Part shown: positions 46,099 to 57,613 of the stretch, one piece after another
How the letters are laid out: each line of letters opens with the position of its first letter
How positions within the stretch are numbered: the first letter of the stretch is position 1
DNA from: Gymnothorax reevesii
Lineage: Eukaryota; Chordata; Actinopteri; Anguilliformes; Muraenidae
Assembly (NCBI GenBank): GCA_029721435.1
Contig: CM056582.1
Coordinates: forward strand, 41,994,611-42,058,610
Direction of reading: 5' to 3'
DNA: 64,000 bases
The notes under the pieces: generated by a model
What the model saw: the letters and a program-made list of their open reading frames with translations, nothing else
Database searches by the model: none
Told to the model about the DNA's origin: nothing
Translations under genes and position numbers: made by a program

Positions 46099-47615
46099 GT
46101 GTCAGCGGCAGACACCATGGTGAGGCAGTCAGCTGTTCATTTGCCTGCACATGAAGAGGATGGGGTGGTTTCGCCTGATGAGAGCCTTTTGCGGGGCCGG
46201 TTGAAAAATTCTGAAACCTTGTGTAATTTGGAAGGTTTGCTTAGTCACCTGTCTTTTGAGCGGCGTGCTGTGTTGTCTGCTTTGATCAATGGTTACCTGT
46301 GCTTATTTAAGGATGTTCCCACGCGTACCCATTTAATAGAGCATGATATTGATGTGGGTGACGCGCAGCCGGTTCGCCAGCGTTTTTACAGAGTGTCTGA
46401 GGGAAAAACGTAAAGTAATGGAAAAAGAAATTGAGTACATGCAGCAATCATATTGCTGAACCCTCTTCGTCTAGCTGGGCCTCTCCCTGCTTGTTGGTGG
46501 ACAAAGCTGATAAAAGCCTGAGGTTTTGCACAGATTATCGTAAGGTAAATGGCATGACTAAACCTGACGCGTATCCTCTGCCTCGAATAGAGGATTGTGG
46601 TAGGCTCAGCTAACTTTGTTAGCAAGTTTGATTTACTCAAGGGGTATTGGCAAGTACCACTATCACCAAGGACTAAGGAAATTTCGGCCTTTGTAACTTC
46701 GTTTGGCTTGTTTAACTATTCAGTGATGAGTTTCGGGCTGCGTAATGCACCCGCGACATTCCAACGGTTGATGAATCTTGTGTCCGGTCTGCCTGGTTGT
46801 GCGGTGTATCTTGACGATGTTGTAGTTTTCAGCAATACTTGGGAAGAGCATGTCCTCCATATTCGCCAGTTGTTTGATCGTCTTCGTGATGCACGTCTGA
46901 CGGTTAACTTGGTGAAGTGCGAGTGCGCGAAAGCTATGGTTACTTACCTCGGTAAGGTAGTAGGACAGGGACAGGTGCGGCCAGTACAGGCTAAGGTGGC
47001 TGCCATCGAGCAGTATCCTGCCCCTACGACTAAGGAGCTTATGCGCTTCTTAGGCTTGGTGCGGTACTACCGCAGTTTTTGCAGGAATTTCTCAACCGTT
47101 GTTGCGTCATCAACCAATTTGTTGAAGGCCAAGGTGAAGTTTGATTGGTCAGACTCCTGTCAGCAAGCATTTGAAAGTGTCAAAGCTGTGTTTTGTGCTC
47201 CTCCTGTTCTTGCAGCTCCGCGTATGGATCGACCATTTGAGTTGCAGGTGGATGCGAGTGATGTCGGTGCAGGGGCGGTATTACTTCAGTGTGACGGTAA
47301 TGGTGTTGAGCATCCTGTGATTTTTTTTTTTCTCTAAAGTTCAACTCATACCAGCTAAATTACTCTGTTATAGAGAAGGAAAATCTCGCCCTTGTGTGGG
47401 CATTGCAACATTTTGAGGTTTACGTCAATTCTAGCGTTCCTCTAACGGTCTATACCGATCATAATCCCTTAACGTTTTTGAACTCCTTGGCTTGTCCGAA
47501 CCGCCGATTGATCCGTTGGTTTTTATTTTTGCAGTCATATTGTCTACACATTCGCCACATTAAAGGCTCTGAAAACGTTGTGGCGGATGCATTGTCAAGA
47601 GCACTTAGCCCCTGA
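46099..47615 (+). pseudogene. Gmr1-like reverse transcriptase and RNase H
   Basis: RT begins near 46280 with LFKDVPTRTHLIEHDIDVGD and PVRQRFYRVS, then PSSSSWASPCLLVDKADKS and LRFCTDYRKVN, FDLLKGYWQVPLS, MSFGLRNAPATFQRLMN and the intact catalytic AVYLDDVVVFS (about 46802-46834). RNase H follows with FELQVDASDVGAGAVLLQ and, after a frame break in a poly-T run near 47325, ALQHFEVYV, VYTDHNPLTFL and ENVVADALSRA. Breaks are near 46411, 46610 and 47337. The palm from 46610 to 47337 is open as one frame of 246 codons, the longest intact piece of the element. Confidence 0.88.
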
Positions 47616-47850
47616 TGTTGCGTGTTTTCTTGATCTGCCATCTTTCTCCTCCTGCTACTCTTAAATTGCTTCTCTAGGTACCGGGGTTGCTGGGTGCTGG
47701 GGGGAGAGTGATGAGCTGAATGGTGGGTTTATGAAATTGGTGAGTATGGTTACCTATTGGTTACATTTTTGAAAATTTGGCAGGACTTCATGTGTTGTAT
47801 ATTTTATGCTTCTGGGCTTCATGGAACCCAATATTGGTTTCAGAAGTTTT

Positions 47851-48235
47851 CCTTTTTTGGGGGGGGGGGGTGTGACAACCCCTCGTACTAGTGCTTGTTC
47901 CTTTTGCTGCTGCTCTTTTGTGTCTGCAGGAGGGTCGTTAGTGGAATGGGCCACACCTGGGCCCGGTGTGCTCTGCCCTTTGAAAAGCTGTCTCAGCCTA
48001 CAGCTCATGTTGCTCTTCTCCTGCCGTCACCTGAACCAACAACACCTCAGCAGCATTAAGCCTTTTGAAGATTTGTTTCTTTAATTTTCCACACATACAC
48101 TCATAGGCATTCAAACATGTTTTACACCACTGATTCCCAGTTTTCTCTTTGTTTGGGTGTTTTTTGTTTAATAAATTAAGTTTGTAGCCCGCCACCTCGT
48201 GTCCGTCTCCCTCTATGTTGCAGCTAGTGAGCCGG
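47851..48235 (+). repeat. Polypurine tract and 3' LTR of the Gmr1-like element
   Basis: A long G run (47859-47870) precedes TGTGACAACCCCTCG at 47871, the LTR start. The copy matches the 5' LTR up to GAGCCGG near 48234; the final GCTGTAACA equivalent is not recognised. Confidence 0.85.
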
Positions 48236-48945
48236 AGTCCAGTGTCTTTGATAAATGAAAATGATCGACCCCAGAAAACTTATCGACCTCATTTTTTGTT
48301 ATCGTTAGATTAATTGATTTATTGATTAAATCAGGCCTAATTCTGACAATATACCAAAAGTGGGTCTCGCACCACCCTCCCAACACGGGAGCAACACGGG
48401 AGTTCCTCTCTCGTGTAAAAGAAGAGTCAATCATATGACCTGAATCCAATGTGAGCGACCTGATATCCGCCCTGCAACGTGCTGTATTGTATATGATTAT
48501 TGATAATGGTGGATCAACGGTCAAAATATAGACGACTAACTTATATGCTCGCACAATCGAACACTCATTTAATCGCGATTTATAGCGTTTACTTTCAAGA
48601 CGGGCACACAGTATAAGATAAGAATTTAGCGGCATTTGAGTTCATATCCACAATGGTTTTCTTTTGCAAAGCTTTCCGATGCTCATCGCATTGTGAGAAA
48701 GCTAAATGAAATCAGTCGAGTTTGAATACGATAGCACAATGGCAAAGCTAAATCGAGTGAGAACAACACAGTATACAGTACAGTGCAAACGCCAGCTCGC
48801 CAAGTCATATTGCAAATTGTGACGTTTATTTAATTTTTAGTTTTATACTGTTAAAAAAGATCAGAATTAAGACAATTATTCAAATAATAAATTTAACCTT
48901 AGATATTCACTTCATCACTTACGTGCTGCAGTGGCTGGGGCCTTT
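48236..48945. other. Intergenic DNA, nothing recognised
   Basis: The minus-strand 140-codon frame at 48213-48635 shows no domain and starts inside the LTR remnant, so I do not call it a gene. Confidence 0.5.
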
Positions 48946-49169
48946 CACTGTAAAAAATCAAACTTGGAAAATAGTGGCCCCAACTTAAACTGATTAAGAA
49001 AGAGCATTCTTTCAGATGATCGTTGGCTTAACTTGCAATGTTGTGTTATATGCCTGTTTTTTATCAACATAAGGAAAACTTGAGCTGGAAAGTTTGGAGA
49101 AATACAAAACGTAAGTTAATCGCTGCAAAGTTCAGCCAAGTTTTTTTGAAACAAGACCACGCATGCTCA

Positions 49170-50501
49170 GTCGGATTCTACCGCTAGAGGCGGGCAGAGC
49201 CATCAATGTTTTTGGTAAGTTCACGCAGACAACAGAGTTCATGTTCAAGAGTAAGCCAGCGAACCATAGTTCTGCCGACTATTACGTCTGTAATAACTTT
49301 TAGTATCTCTGTATTTAGACTAATGCTGCCATTTTGCCCAGTATTGTTGTGTTTAAAAAGAACAACACGAGATTACCCGAAAAAAACCTGTTTCGTTATT
49401 TGCTGGGATTTTGGCTAGCTAGCTAGCCAGATAACGTTTGCTGCGTTTAAGCGCTAGCGGACATTGGCTAGCTAACGTTACCTCAAGAGAAAGGAAATCG
49501 ATGTAGAGGCAGGTGAATTTTTTTTCCGCAAGGCGGTGATCGACGAAGCATGCCAATAATATTATTTTTCCATGGTTGCGTTGGTGAACGTATGTTGTGA
49601 TTGCGGATAACTTTTGTGGTGTGTTTTAGCTGACAAGAATTCTGAGGTTTGCTACAGAATTAAGCAAACTTAATTGTTAACGATGATAATACTTGCTAAC
49701 GATCTCATAAGAGGTGGTTAGCAAGCAAGTGTGCTCACCAGTTTGCAGGATTCGGAACTCCGGTGAAGTCGTAATGACTGCCAGATAAAATTGGCCCGAT
49801 TAGTTAAAACAAAAGAACCCAGACATACAACGTGTTAGGCAATGTGGTGTGATGGCCTTTTACTGACATACTTCTTATTTAACTGACGTAGGTAAATTTT
49901 GCTATTGACAACGGGGTAGTTTAGAGGAGCAAGTGTGGTTTAGCCGTGTAAACGCGGCAAAAAGACTAGCCAACAGATGAGGTAAAAATTAGAATTCTAA
50001 AGTGCGGTGTAGAATTGACTATTCTGAGGATAAAAGAAGTGCGTCAAGCTATTTGAAAAGTGTTTTTTTTGGTGGGTTTCAGCAGGCGAACTTGATGCTT
50101 CAGCAGAATTTGCTGGCGAACATAATCACCATTTGTGCTAGCCAGTTGGTTACTTGAGGCTGCTGGCCACACTGATATATTTATTTATTTATTTTTTTTT
50201 GATGGAAGTCTTTGTTGAATTTGTGCTGTATGACAATTTGTGAGTGGTCATAGAAGTTGGCACAAAAAAAAAAAAAAAAAAAAAAAAATCAATCTTGTGT
50301 AAAAAGGCAGTTTAGTAGTTCTTGTTTTCAATCAGTTATAGCAGAGAACCACCAGATCTGGCATGTCTGCTAGTGTAAGCATGTGATGTTAGAAATTATT
50401 TGGCAGTTTAATGCATTGTATGCAAATATAATAGCATTTTTTCCATCAGCCACATCTGTTGTTCTACTGACATTTCTGTTTTACATTTCTTCTGAACTTA
50501 G
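49170..50501 (+). other. 5' leader and intron of the CACTA transposase gene
   Basis: TTTTTGGTAAGTTC near 49208-49221 contains a good splice donor, and TTTCTTCTGAACTTAG ending at 50501 is a good acceptor just before the transposase exon. No coding frame lies between. A run of 25 A bases is at 50264-50288. The transcript model is inference. Confidence 0.45.
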
Positions 50502-50513
50502 CGAAGCAGCCTG

Positions 50514-52655
50514 ATGCAGTGCAAGTTTTGTTCGTTTTCGCACCACAATGCAGAGACTCTTCTGAGACACCATAGGATACACCACTGTCGGGAAGGAGCC
50601 CGCTGGCCCTGTTTTTTTCAACGACTGCATCTACTCTTTTAAAACATCAGGTTCGTTAAGGTGTCATCTCTCCAAGTTCCATACAAAGTCACCTAAACAT
50701 GTACAGAATTCAACATTTACATGTGAGTTGTGTGATTTCAGGGATGTTTGCAATGAAAAGCAGGTTTTTAGTCATTTTGGATTACATTTAAGGAGTCACC
50801 AGACAGTTAGATGCCCATTTATAAATTGTGATTTCAAAAGTAATTTGGTATCTACTTTCAGTAGTCACAGAAGTAGGTCTCATAAACATCACACTGTGAA
50901 AGACTTAAGGACTTCAGTTGTAACTGGTTTTGTGGAGACAGAAATCGGTCTTGTAGACCCGGAACCTCATGGAGAGAGAGCTTGCGGTGGCCAAATTCCC
51001 TCAACATCAACAGTTAGTTGTGATGAGAGAGTAGATGCACCTACTCTACAGCATAAACTCGCTTCACTTTTTCTTTGTATGCAGACAGTTTTACATATTT
51101 CAAGACGTGCTGCACAGACAATAATTGAGGAGTTGAATGACATTGTTCACTTATCTAGATTACATGCACATCAAAATGTGAGAGAGGTACTTTCTTCACA
51201 CAGTCTCGGAGTTGATGACACTGTCGTTCAGGAAGTAATTGAAGCCGTTATTAGAGCCAACCCCTTGTATGAGAGTACTAAAGCAAATGGAACTCTTGCC
51301 ACTGATTACCGCAGGAACAGCTACTATGATGGAAACTTTCCGGTAGTACAACCAGTAGAGTATCTTTATGAAAGAGTGGCAAAGAGGACTTTTGTATATG
51401 TTCCAGTTTTGCAAATGCTTGAGCGCCTACTTTGTTGCCAGGATGTTGTTCGAAACATTCATTTCACTGGAGAGAAATTGACTGGTTTTATTCAGTCATT
51501 CAGAGATGGACAATACTTCCAATCCAATAAACTGTTTGGAGCAGAAGAGTCTAGCTTTGTTTTAGCCCTTTACATTGACGATTTTGAAATTTGCAATCCA
51601 TTGGGTACTTCAAGAAAAAAACACAAAATCACTGCAGTCTTTTGGGTACCACTGAACTTACCAGCAAAGTTTCGTTCATCTTTTTCAGCCATTCAGTTGG
51701 CTGCTCTTGGCAAGACTGATGATGTGACGCAGTTTGGATTTGACAGACTCCTAGCCCCATTGTTGAGAGACATTTCGGTCTTAGAAAAGCAAGGGCTATA
51801 TGTTGAGGCAAAACACCACAATGTGAAAGGAACGATTTATTGTGTTTGTGCTGATAATTTGGCAGCACATGGATTGGCTGGCTTTCAAGAAAGTTTTTCT
51901 GTTGACAATTTCTGCAGATTCTGTCGGATCAGTCGAGACACTCTGGAAGAAGCTCCTTGTGATTTTCCGCTGAGGACTCCTGAGCAGCACAATTTACTGG
52001 TGAGAAGCCTTCCAGGCAACAACGCCATTTGTGGTGTCAAAGGTGAATGTGCTTTAAGCAAACATTTGACCTATTTCCACCCCATCACAGGCTTTCCTCC
52101 TGACTTTCTGCATGATCTCTTTGAGGGGATTGTGCCTGTAGAATTGTCCGTGATACCAAAAATTTCAAGAACGTTCTAGTCACCCTGGCATCTAAACACC
52201 AGTTAATGGTTGCTTATCACCTTGATTCACATCTATTCAGCCACCGTATCCATGTTGATAGTGTGAATGTTGTTCACGCTGCATCTTTAGATGCATCATG
52301 GAAAAGGGCTTTAGAAAAGAGGTTTTCCCACCTCGAGTCTGTGTCTTTGTCATTCGATGTTCAAGTGGATGGAATTAGATACAAAGAGGGCATGATCATT
52401 TCCGCAGGTCAGAGTGGTGGCCTACCAGAATTCTACAGAATACATAGAATTCTCTTTGCAGAAGACTTGGGGTTCCTTTGCATAAAGCTCCCGTCTTGGT
52501 ATATAGAGCATCTTAGATCGTATGAGCTGGATGAGACAAGTTATGCTGAGACTGACATCTTGATATTTGATGATTTAAATGACTTTTATCCTTTGATAGC
52601 CTACTCCGTCAGGGGAAAGCTTCTAGTGTCACCCAAGAAATTTCTATTGCACTGA
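50514..52655 (+). pseudogene. CACTA-like transposase with N-terminal C2H2 fingers, internally deleted
   Basis: ATG 50514 starts MQCKFCSFSHHNAETLLRHH, the first of about four C2H2 fingers; an extra T in the run at 50612-50618 shifts frame, and the main frame (50728-52179) continues with CELCDF and CPFINCDF fingers. The catalytic region has LYIDDFEICNPLG (Asp pair near residues 284-285 of that frame), CADNLAAHGLAGF (Asp near 376), CRFC (396-399) and PPDFLHDLFEGIVPVEL (His 462), the D, D, CxxC, H pattern of TNP2-like transposases. At about 52147 the frame jumps directly to RDTKNFKNVLVTLASKHQ and the C-terminal part 52206-52655, so roughly 200 residues, probably including the last acidic residue, appear deleted. 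Confidence 0.75.
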
Positions 52656-52715
52656 GTTGGTCTGTGATCACTGACATGATGTAATGCATTTGTTATTCAT
52701 GAGCACTGAAACCTA

Positions 52716-54457
52716 CAGTCACTGACAAAAGTATTGGCACCCCTTGGGAAATGTTAGTTTTGAGGAAAATACGCACACTTTTGGGTTTTTTTTTTTTTTT
52801 GCGAAAACAAACAAACCAGGACCATTTCAGTAGCCCAACACAACTAAAACAAGTAGTTTTCCCAAATTCAACAAAATACCACCAAAATGCTGTGAGAAGT
52901 GAATATTGCCTGGTAAGAAGTCTTGGCACTCCTTCACAACAAGTCTGTTATACTGCTAAAGGAACACTTCTCATTGTTATCATCTAAGACTAATGTTATG
53001 AATAGAAGTAGAAAAGAGAGGGTTCTCCATGCTTCCACCAGTCACAACAATCCTGTGCAACCAGGTCAGAACAAGACAGTGTGGAGTAAAGGAATGCAGA
53101 TGCAGCACAGATGTCTTCATAATTTTAAGTTTTTTTTTTTATTTTTATCCCCCGCCAACACGAAGTGGGAGGGGGATATAGGTTTGACCTCCGTCCGTCC
53201 GTGCGTCCGTCCGTCCGAGATAAAGGGGACAGCTTTACTCAGAAACTACTACAGATACTGTAACCAAATTTGGTGTGTAGCTTCAGACCATAAAGGCCTT
53301 GATTGAGTTCGAAAATGAGAAGCGCACGATTGGCGGGGGATGTTGTAGACCATGTCGACTTGTTATTTATTTATTTTTTTATTTTTTTATTTAAAAGGTG
53401 CATAACAGTAACTAGATTAATGATTCAATGTAAGGTTACATCTTCATCAGAGTCCCTAGTGCTCACTTATGGATATTCTGAAGTCAGCTCTGGTAGCATT
53501 TCTGACAAATGTCACCATTTTTAAAGGACAATAGACTCCATTTTATGAACCTTACAGTTCAATGGATTTCTGTGGAGGGCATGATATTTTCTCCTTGAAT
53601 TTCCAAATATTTAAATAAATCAATTCCTCCTTCACATTGTACTGATTTAAAGTGCCAGAGGAAGAACATGGCCATTCTTCATTTAAAACATGGTGCACCT
53701 TAAAGGGCATTTGTCATTCTTTGTCCTCCAGGAATAACCACTGGTTAGCAGGCCCAAAAAATTCTAGTTATGTTCTGTTTCTCAGTAGAATCAACTGAAA
53801 AACCTATTGTCACTCATTTATATGGTTTTGGTTGAGAATTCTGTTTTGTTCATGCTTATAGAACAGCAGTATGTTTGAATGTGGAAGAATGAAGCATACA
53901 CTGAAAAGTACACCCTGTCTAAGCACACCCTATCCATGGCAATAACTAGGTGATACTCTAGGTCTATTTTGCTTCCTCTGGCACTGATGGTCAGCTGCGT
54001 ATTAAGGGGTAGGTAGTCATTCAAATATTTGGAAATCTTTGGAGAAAACATCATACTGTCCATAGAAACTAATATAAATGTAATGCGAGTAAACTGGAGT
54101 CTGTTAATTAGAATTGGACTGATATTTCTCAGGAATGCTACCACAGCTGATGTCTGACTACCCATAACCTTAGCACTGGATTTTAACAATGGAAAGTGTG
54201 CTTTTATCAGTACAAAAGACACTTTTTGTGAAGGGTGCCAGGACTTATGACTGTGTCAGTTTGACAGTAGTCACTTCCCGCTGGATCTTGGTGATACTTT
54301 GTTTTGAATTTGGGGAAATCAATTGTTTCAGTTGTGTTGAGCTACTGAAATGGTCCTGGTTTGTTTTCTCAAAAAAAAAAAAAAAAACTCCAAGAGTGTG
54401 TATTTTGCTTAAAAACCAACATTTCTAAGGCGGTACCAATACTTTTGTCAGTGACTG
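52716..54457. mobile_element. Tc1/mariner-like element with ~200-bp TIRs
   Basis: Both ends read CAGTCACTGACAAAAGTATT inwards and are flanked by TA (52714-52715 and 54458-54459). Inverted similarity extends about 200 bases, through a poly-T run and AACCAGGACCATTTCAGTAG. No transposase is recognised, so it is non-autonomous. A hairpin-led GTCC repeat is nested inside. Confidence 0.85.
53146..53352 (+). repeat. Hairpin-led GTCCGTCC repeat (Helitron/Helentron-like, tentative)
   Basis: An ATCCCCC (53147-53153) / GGGGGAT (53171-53177) stem is followed by CCGTCC/GTCC repeats (53192-53218), AGAAACTACTACAGATACTG and TAACCAAATTTGGTGTG, ending near GGCGGGGGATG (53333-53343). Confidence 0.55.
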
Positions 54458-54540
54458 TAGTGCCTTCTCTAGTTTTCAATATGTCAAGTACTTGTCATTC
54501 AAATAATCTGTAAAATTCTTTTTGTTCTGCTTAATTTTAG

Positions 54541-56547
54541 ATGTTGCTGCGTGTCATAATATCGCCAAGCAACAATAAAAGAATAAGCATGCCAGATCTC
54601 CCCAGCTCATTGCAAAGATTAAATGAAATTCTGCAAGATCAACTGCAGTTAATTCATTCTCCAATATGAGGACCCAGAGTTTGGAAATGAACTCTGCAAC
54701 TTAACAGCTATTTCAGAGCTACCACCTGAGAAAGCTACCCTGAAGGTGATTTATGAGGCAAGCCCTGACCCTGATGGATCAGATATGTCACTGTCGTCAC
54801 TGGATACAGCATCACCTCCAAGTTCATGTGACTCTCCTGGTACATCCAAACGATGTTTTGCATGGCCAAACCCCTTTCCAATACCAACCTTTTCATATGC
54901 TGTCGAATTGCGCCTCCGAAAAGGACATGATATTTATAAAGAGAAGAGCACTCTGTTCGATGTCACTAGAGACATCAAATGTGAAATTCTAGATAAAATT
55001 GCGCAAGCTGTGTTTGAGGTTACTGCATATCCAGACAGAAAAGAAATAGATTCTGTAGCAATGGCTCTTGTCAATAAACATCCCTGTCTTCGTGAACCAG
55101 GAAGCGGAAATGGGTGGAATGGATGGAGAATGAGTATTGCATTCAAGATTGGAAACTACCGTCAGAAGCTGCGCAATGCAGGCTGCGAAGAAGTTAAGGT
55201 GAATGAAAGGAGGGGAAACTGCAAGGAAAGTAGACCCAGTTTAAAAAAGGCAAGAAGAGCCGAGGTTAATTTCCTTCCTAACCACCCCGCTGGACAGAGT
55301 GAAAACGCCTTGGAGAAGGATCGAGATTCATTGCCAATTGAGATGGAATAAAGGAATCCTAACATGACTTTTGTCAATGGACTTATGGATCGCACATTTT
55401 CCTTGCGAAGGAAAGAAATAGTTGAACAGGAACCCCATGTTGAATTGGTCAAAAACAGCTGGCCAGCTCCCTTCCTGGAGTCTCAGGTTGGTGTGCTTCT
55501 CATGTTAACTCTTACTGTCTGCTTTTTTCTTCCAAAACCTTTTATTGAACTTGCCTCTTTGGTGACACACACTCTGATTTCCTATTTCAGTCTCTCTCAT
55601 AATCTCACTAATGCATTCTTTTGTTCACTCGCTTTCTAATAACCTTTACATACCCTTTTTCACTTTTTTTACCTATAGGTGAACTGTGAATTTCAGAGAA
55701 TAACAATGGTTGACCTCAGAAGAACATTCCTGGACGCTGTTGACACACACACCCCGAAACTCCTCCAGATGTTTAGAATAAGAAGAGCAAGTTTTGGTGA
55801 AGGGATGCAGACACTCCTTGACTCCTTGGATAAGCAGGTGAAAAGAAAGACATGTAAATGTAGAAGATACTGCTGTACTCTAAATTACTTTAATTGGTAT
55901 TTTTGATTGCCTGTTGCTTGTTGACAAGTAATAGAATTACCACAACAGAAATCAATGTTTGTGGAAATGGAAATTTTTAAGGAATAAATTACTTTTTTTT
56001 TTTTTTTTTTTTTTCTTTTAATGTTAGCTTTTTTCAGACATCAGACATTTCCATGCACAGAAAGACCGTGGCACTCCGAGGCCTTCCTTTGTTACTGCGA
56101 GACTATGGAGCAGAGAAGATTCTAAGAGCATGCTTGGTAAGTACGTTAAAGGAACACAACATCGCTAGCTACACATTGATCTGTGCTCTTATGTAAGAAA
56201 TCGTTTTTGCTTGTTTTGCAGCTCAACAGAACACTGATCCAGAAGCAGACTACACAAAAGATGTGAAGATGGCCATCATGACTGTGGTTGAAGATGATGT
56301 AGGGGCCTCTGCTTCCTCACCACACATTGAAGATTATGCCATCGTACTAGAAGAGACTGTGGTAATGCACAACATCTGTGATTTGCCAAATGCATTTGCA
56401 CTTTTTTTTGGCCTCTTGTACGCTCTCAATTTTCAGCACCCTAAAGAGTTGAAATATACATGTGAGGTGATTCAGAAAGTTTTCCTTGGTCTTGGTGGAG
56501 ATTGCTCAGCAAGAGTTCAGTCTTTCAAGAATAAACTCTTGCAGTAA
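54541..56547 (+). pseudogene. Accessory gene of the CACTA-like element, multi-exon (SAMD3-like family)
   Basis: Exon after the TTAATTTTAG acceptor: frame MLLRVIISPSNNK...PDLPSSLQRLNEIL, frameshift near 54655, then EDPEFGNELCNLTAIS, a Ser/Asp-rich linker, WPNPFPIPTFSYAVELRL, a helical VNKHPCLREPGSGNGWNGWR module and RRAEVNFLPNHPAG. A TAA at 55349 interrupts the frame, which then continues to about 55488 (CTCAG/GTTGG donor). Further exons: about 55679-55837, 56036-56138 (TVALRGLPLLL, frameshift near 56117) and 56221-56547 (ending LGLGGDCSARVQSFKNKLLQ). From memory, this family is common in fish genomes and often named SAMD3-like; its role is unknown. It lies in the same orientation as the transposase. 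Confidence 0.65.
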
Positions 56548-57613
56548 ACAACATGCGTACGCACTGTTTAATGGTAGTTTCACAGAAACTTCTGAAAGTT
56601 TAAAGATGTGTCGACATGTGTCAAATTATGTTCATTTTTGCTGCAATACCTGTTTGACAGCCTCATGTACCATTTGCTGTGAGTGTTACAAACCAATGGG
56701 AATCCTTAAGAATAGTTTATGGCATTTTTTAAATTTTTTGAATATATTTGCAAGAAACTTTTCAAAGCTTGAAAATGATCATTTTTGCTGTGTAAGCAAT
56801 TGTTGTTCATTTCACATTTGATATGGATGTTAAACCAGCAGAACATTCCAAGTGCTGTTTCAAGTACTTTGAATATTTTGTGTTTTTCAAATATTCTGTC
56901 TGAATGACTTGTGATTTTTTTTTTTTTTTGTAGAAACTTTTCAGAGTTTTTTTCTGCTGTGCAATCAATGCCTTTTTATTTAGCATTTTCTATCTGTTAC
57001 AAACCAGCAGAGGAACCTTTTAGTGCTATTTGTGGCACTTTTGACTGTTGTGGATTTTTCAAATGGTCTGTCTGAATGACCTTTTTTTAATTATTCCTAA
57101 TTATTGCTGCGTAATATTCAAAATATGCAAACAAGTCATTGTTTCACTTTAAGAGTATTGAAACCGAAAATTTTCAATAGTGTGTCAATAAAACCCGGAT
57201 TATTTGGACAAAAAAATAATGATTTTGTTGTGTTTCTGTCCAAGCTAACATGTAATTAACTAAAGTGTTATTTAAAAGTAAGATACATTCAGCAAATGCA
57301 AAACGTTAAGAATAAAGGTGTATTGCCTCAGATGTGCACTTAAATGCTACACAAATTTTTAAGCCATACAAACCTCCATTTGCAATGACTAGAAAAACGC
57401 ATTTTGACTTTACATCAAATTAGAATATTAAGTTCAGGGAACTTAAAAATCCATTTTAGTAGCTGTATTTTATGTGTTTGGTCAACTTGTGGTTTAGCTT
57501 AAGGTGAACTCAAGAATCTTAGTTTTGATACAAAAGTTCAGTTTACTCAGAAATCTGTATGCAGAATGTTGACTTTTTTTTTTTAAGTTGTCGCCACTGC
57601 AGATTTTTTAGTG

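Larger units (their letters stand above)
41994..48235 (+). mobile_element. Gmr1-like LTR retrotransposon with integrase before RT
   Basis: LTRs at 41994-42366 and 47871-48235 flank gag, zinc knuckle, protease, integrase, reverse transcriptase and RNase H in that order. Placing integrase before reverse transcriptase while the enzymes themselves are Ty3-like is the hallmark of Gmr1-type elements, first described from cod. About eight LTR mismatches are visible by eye, so it is fairly recent, but all genes have stops or frameshifts. The last bases of the 3' LTR and a target duplication were not found. Confidence 0.88.
48946..57613 (+). mobile_element. CACTA/EnSpm-type (CMC) transposon with two genes, ~8.7 kb
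   Basis: The left end CACTGTAAAAAATC (48946) and right end (reverse complement CACTAAAAAATC at 57613) are CACTA-type termini; inverted text AGTGGC and CAACTTAAA follows at both. Between them lie a zinc-finger transposase gene (50514-52655) and a multi-exon accessory gene (about 54541-56547), both plus strand. A Tc1-like element (52716-54457) interrupts the space between the genes. Target duplication is unclear (TTT against TTG). Confidence 0.65.

Noticed and set aside
48213..48635. 140-codon minus-strand frame
   Set aside because: It begins in the 3' LTR remnant, shows no domain and has no sign of selection that can be judged here.
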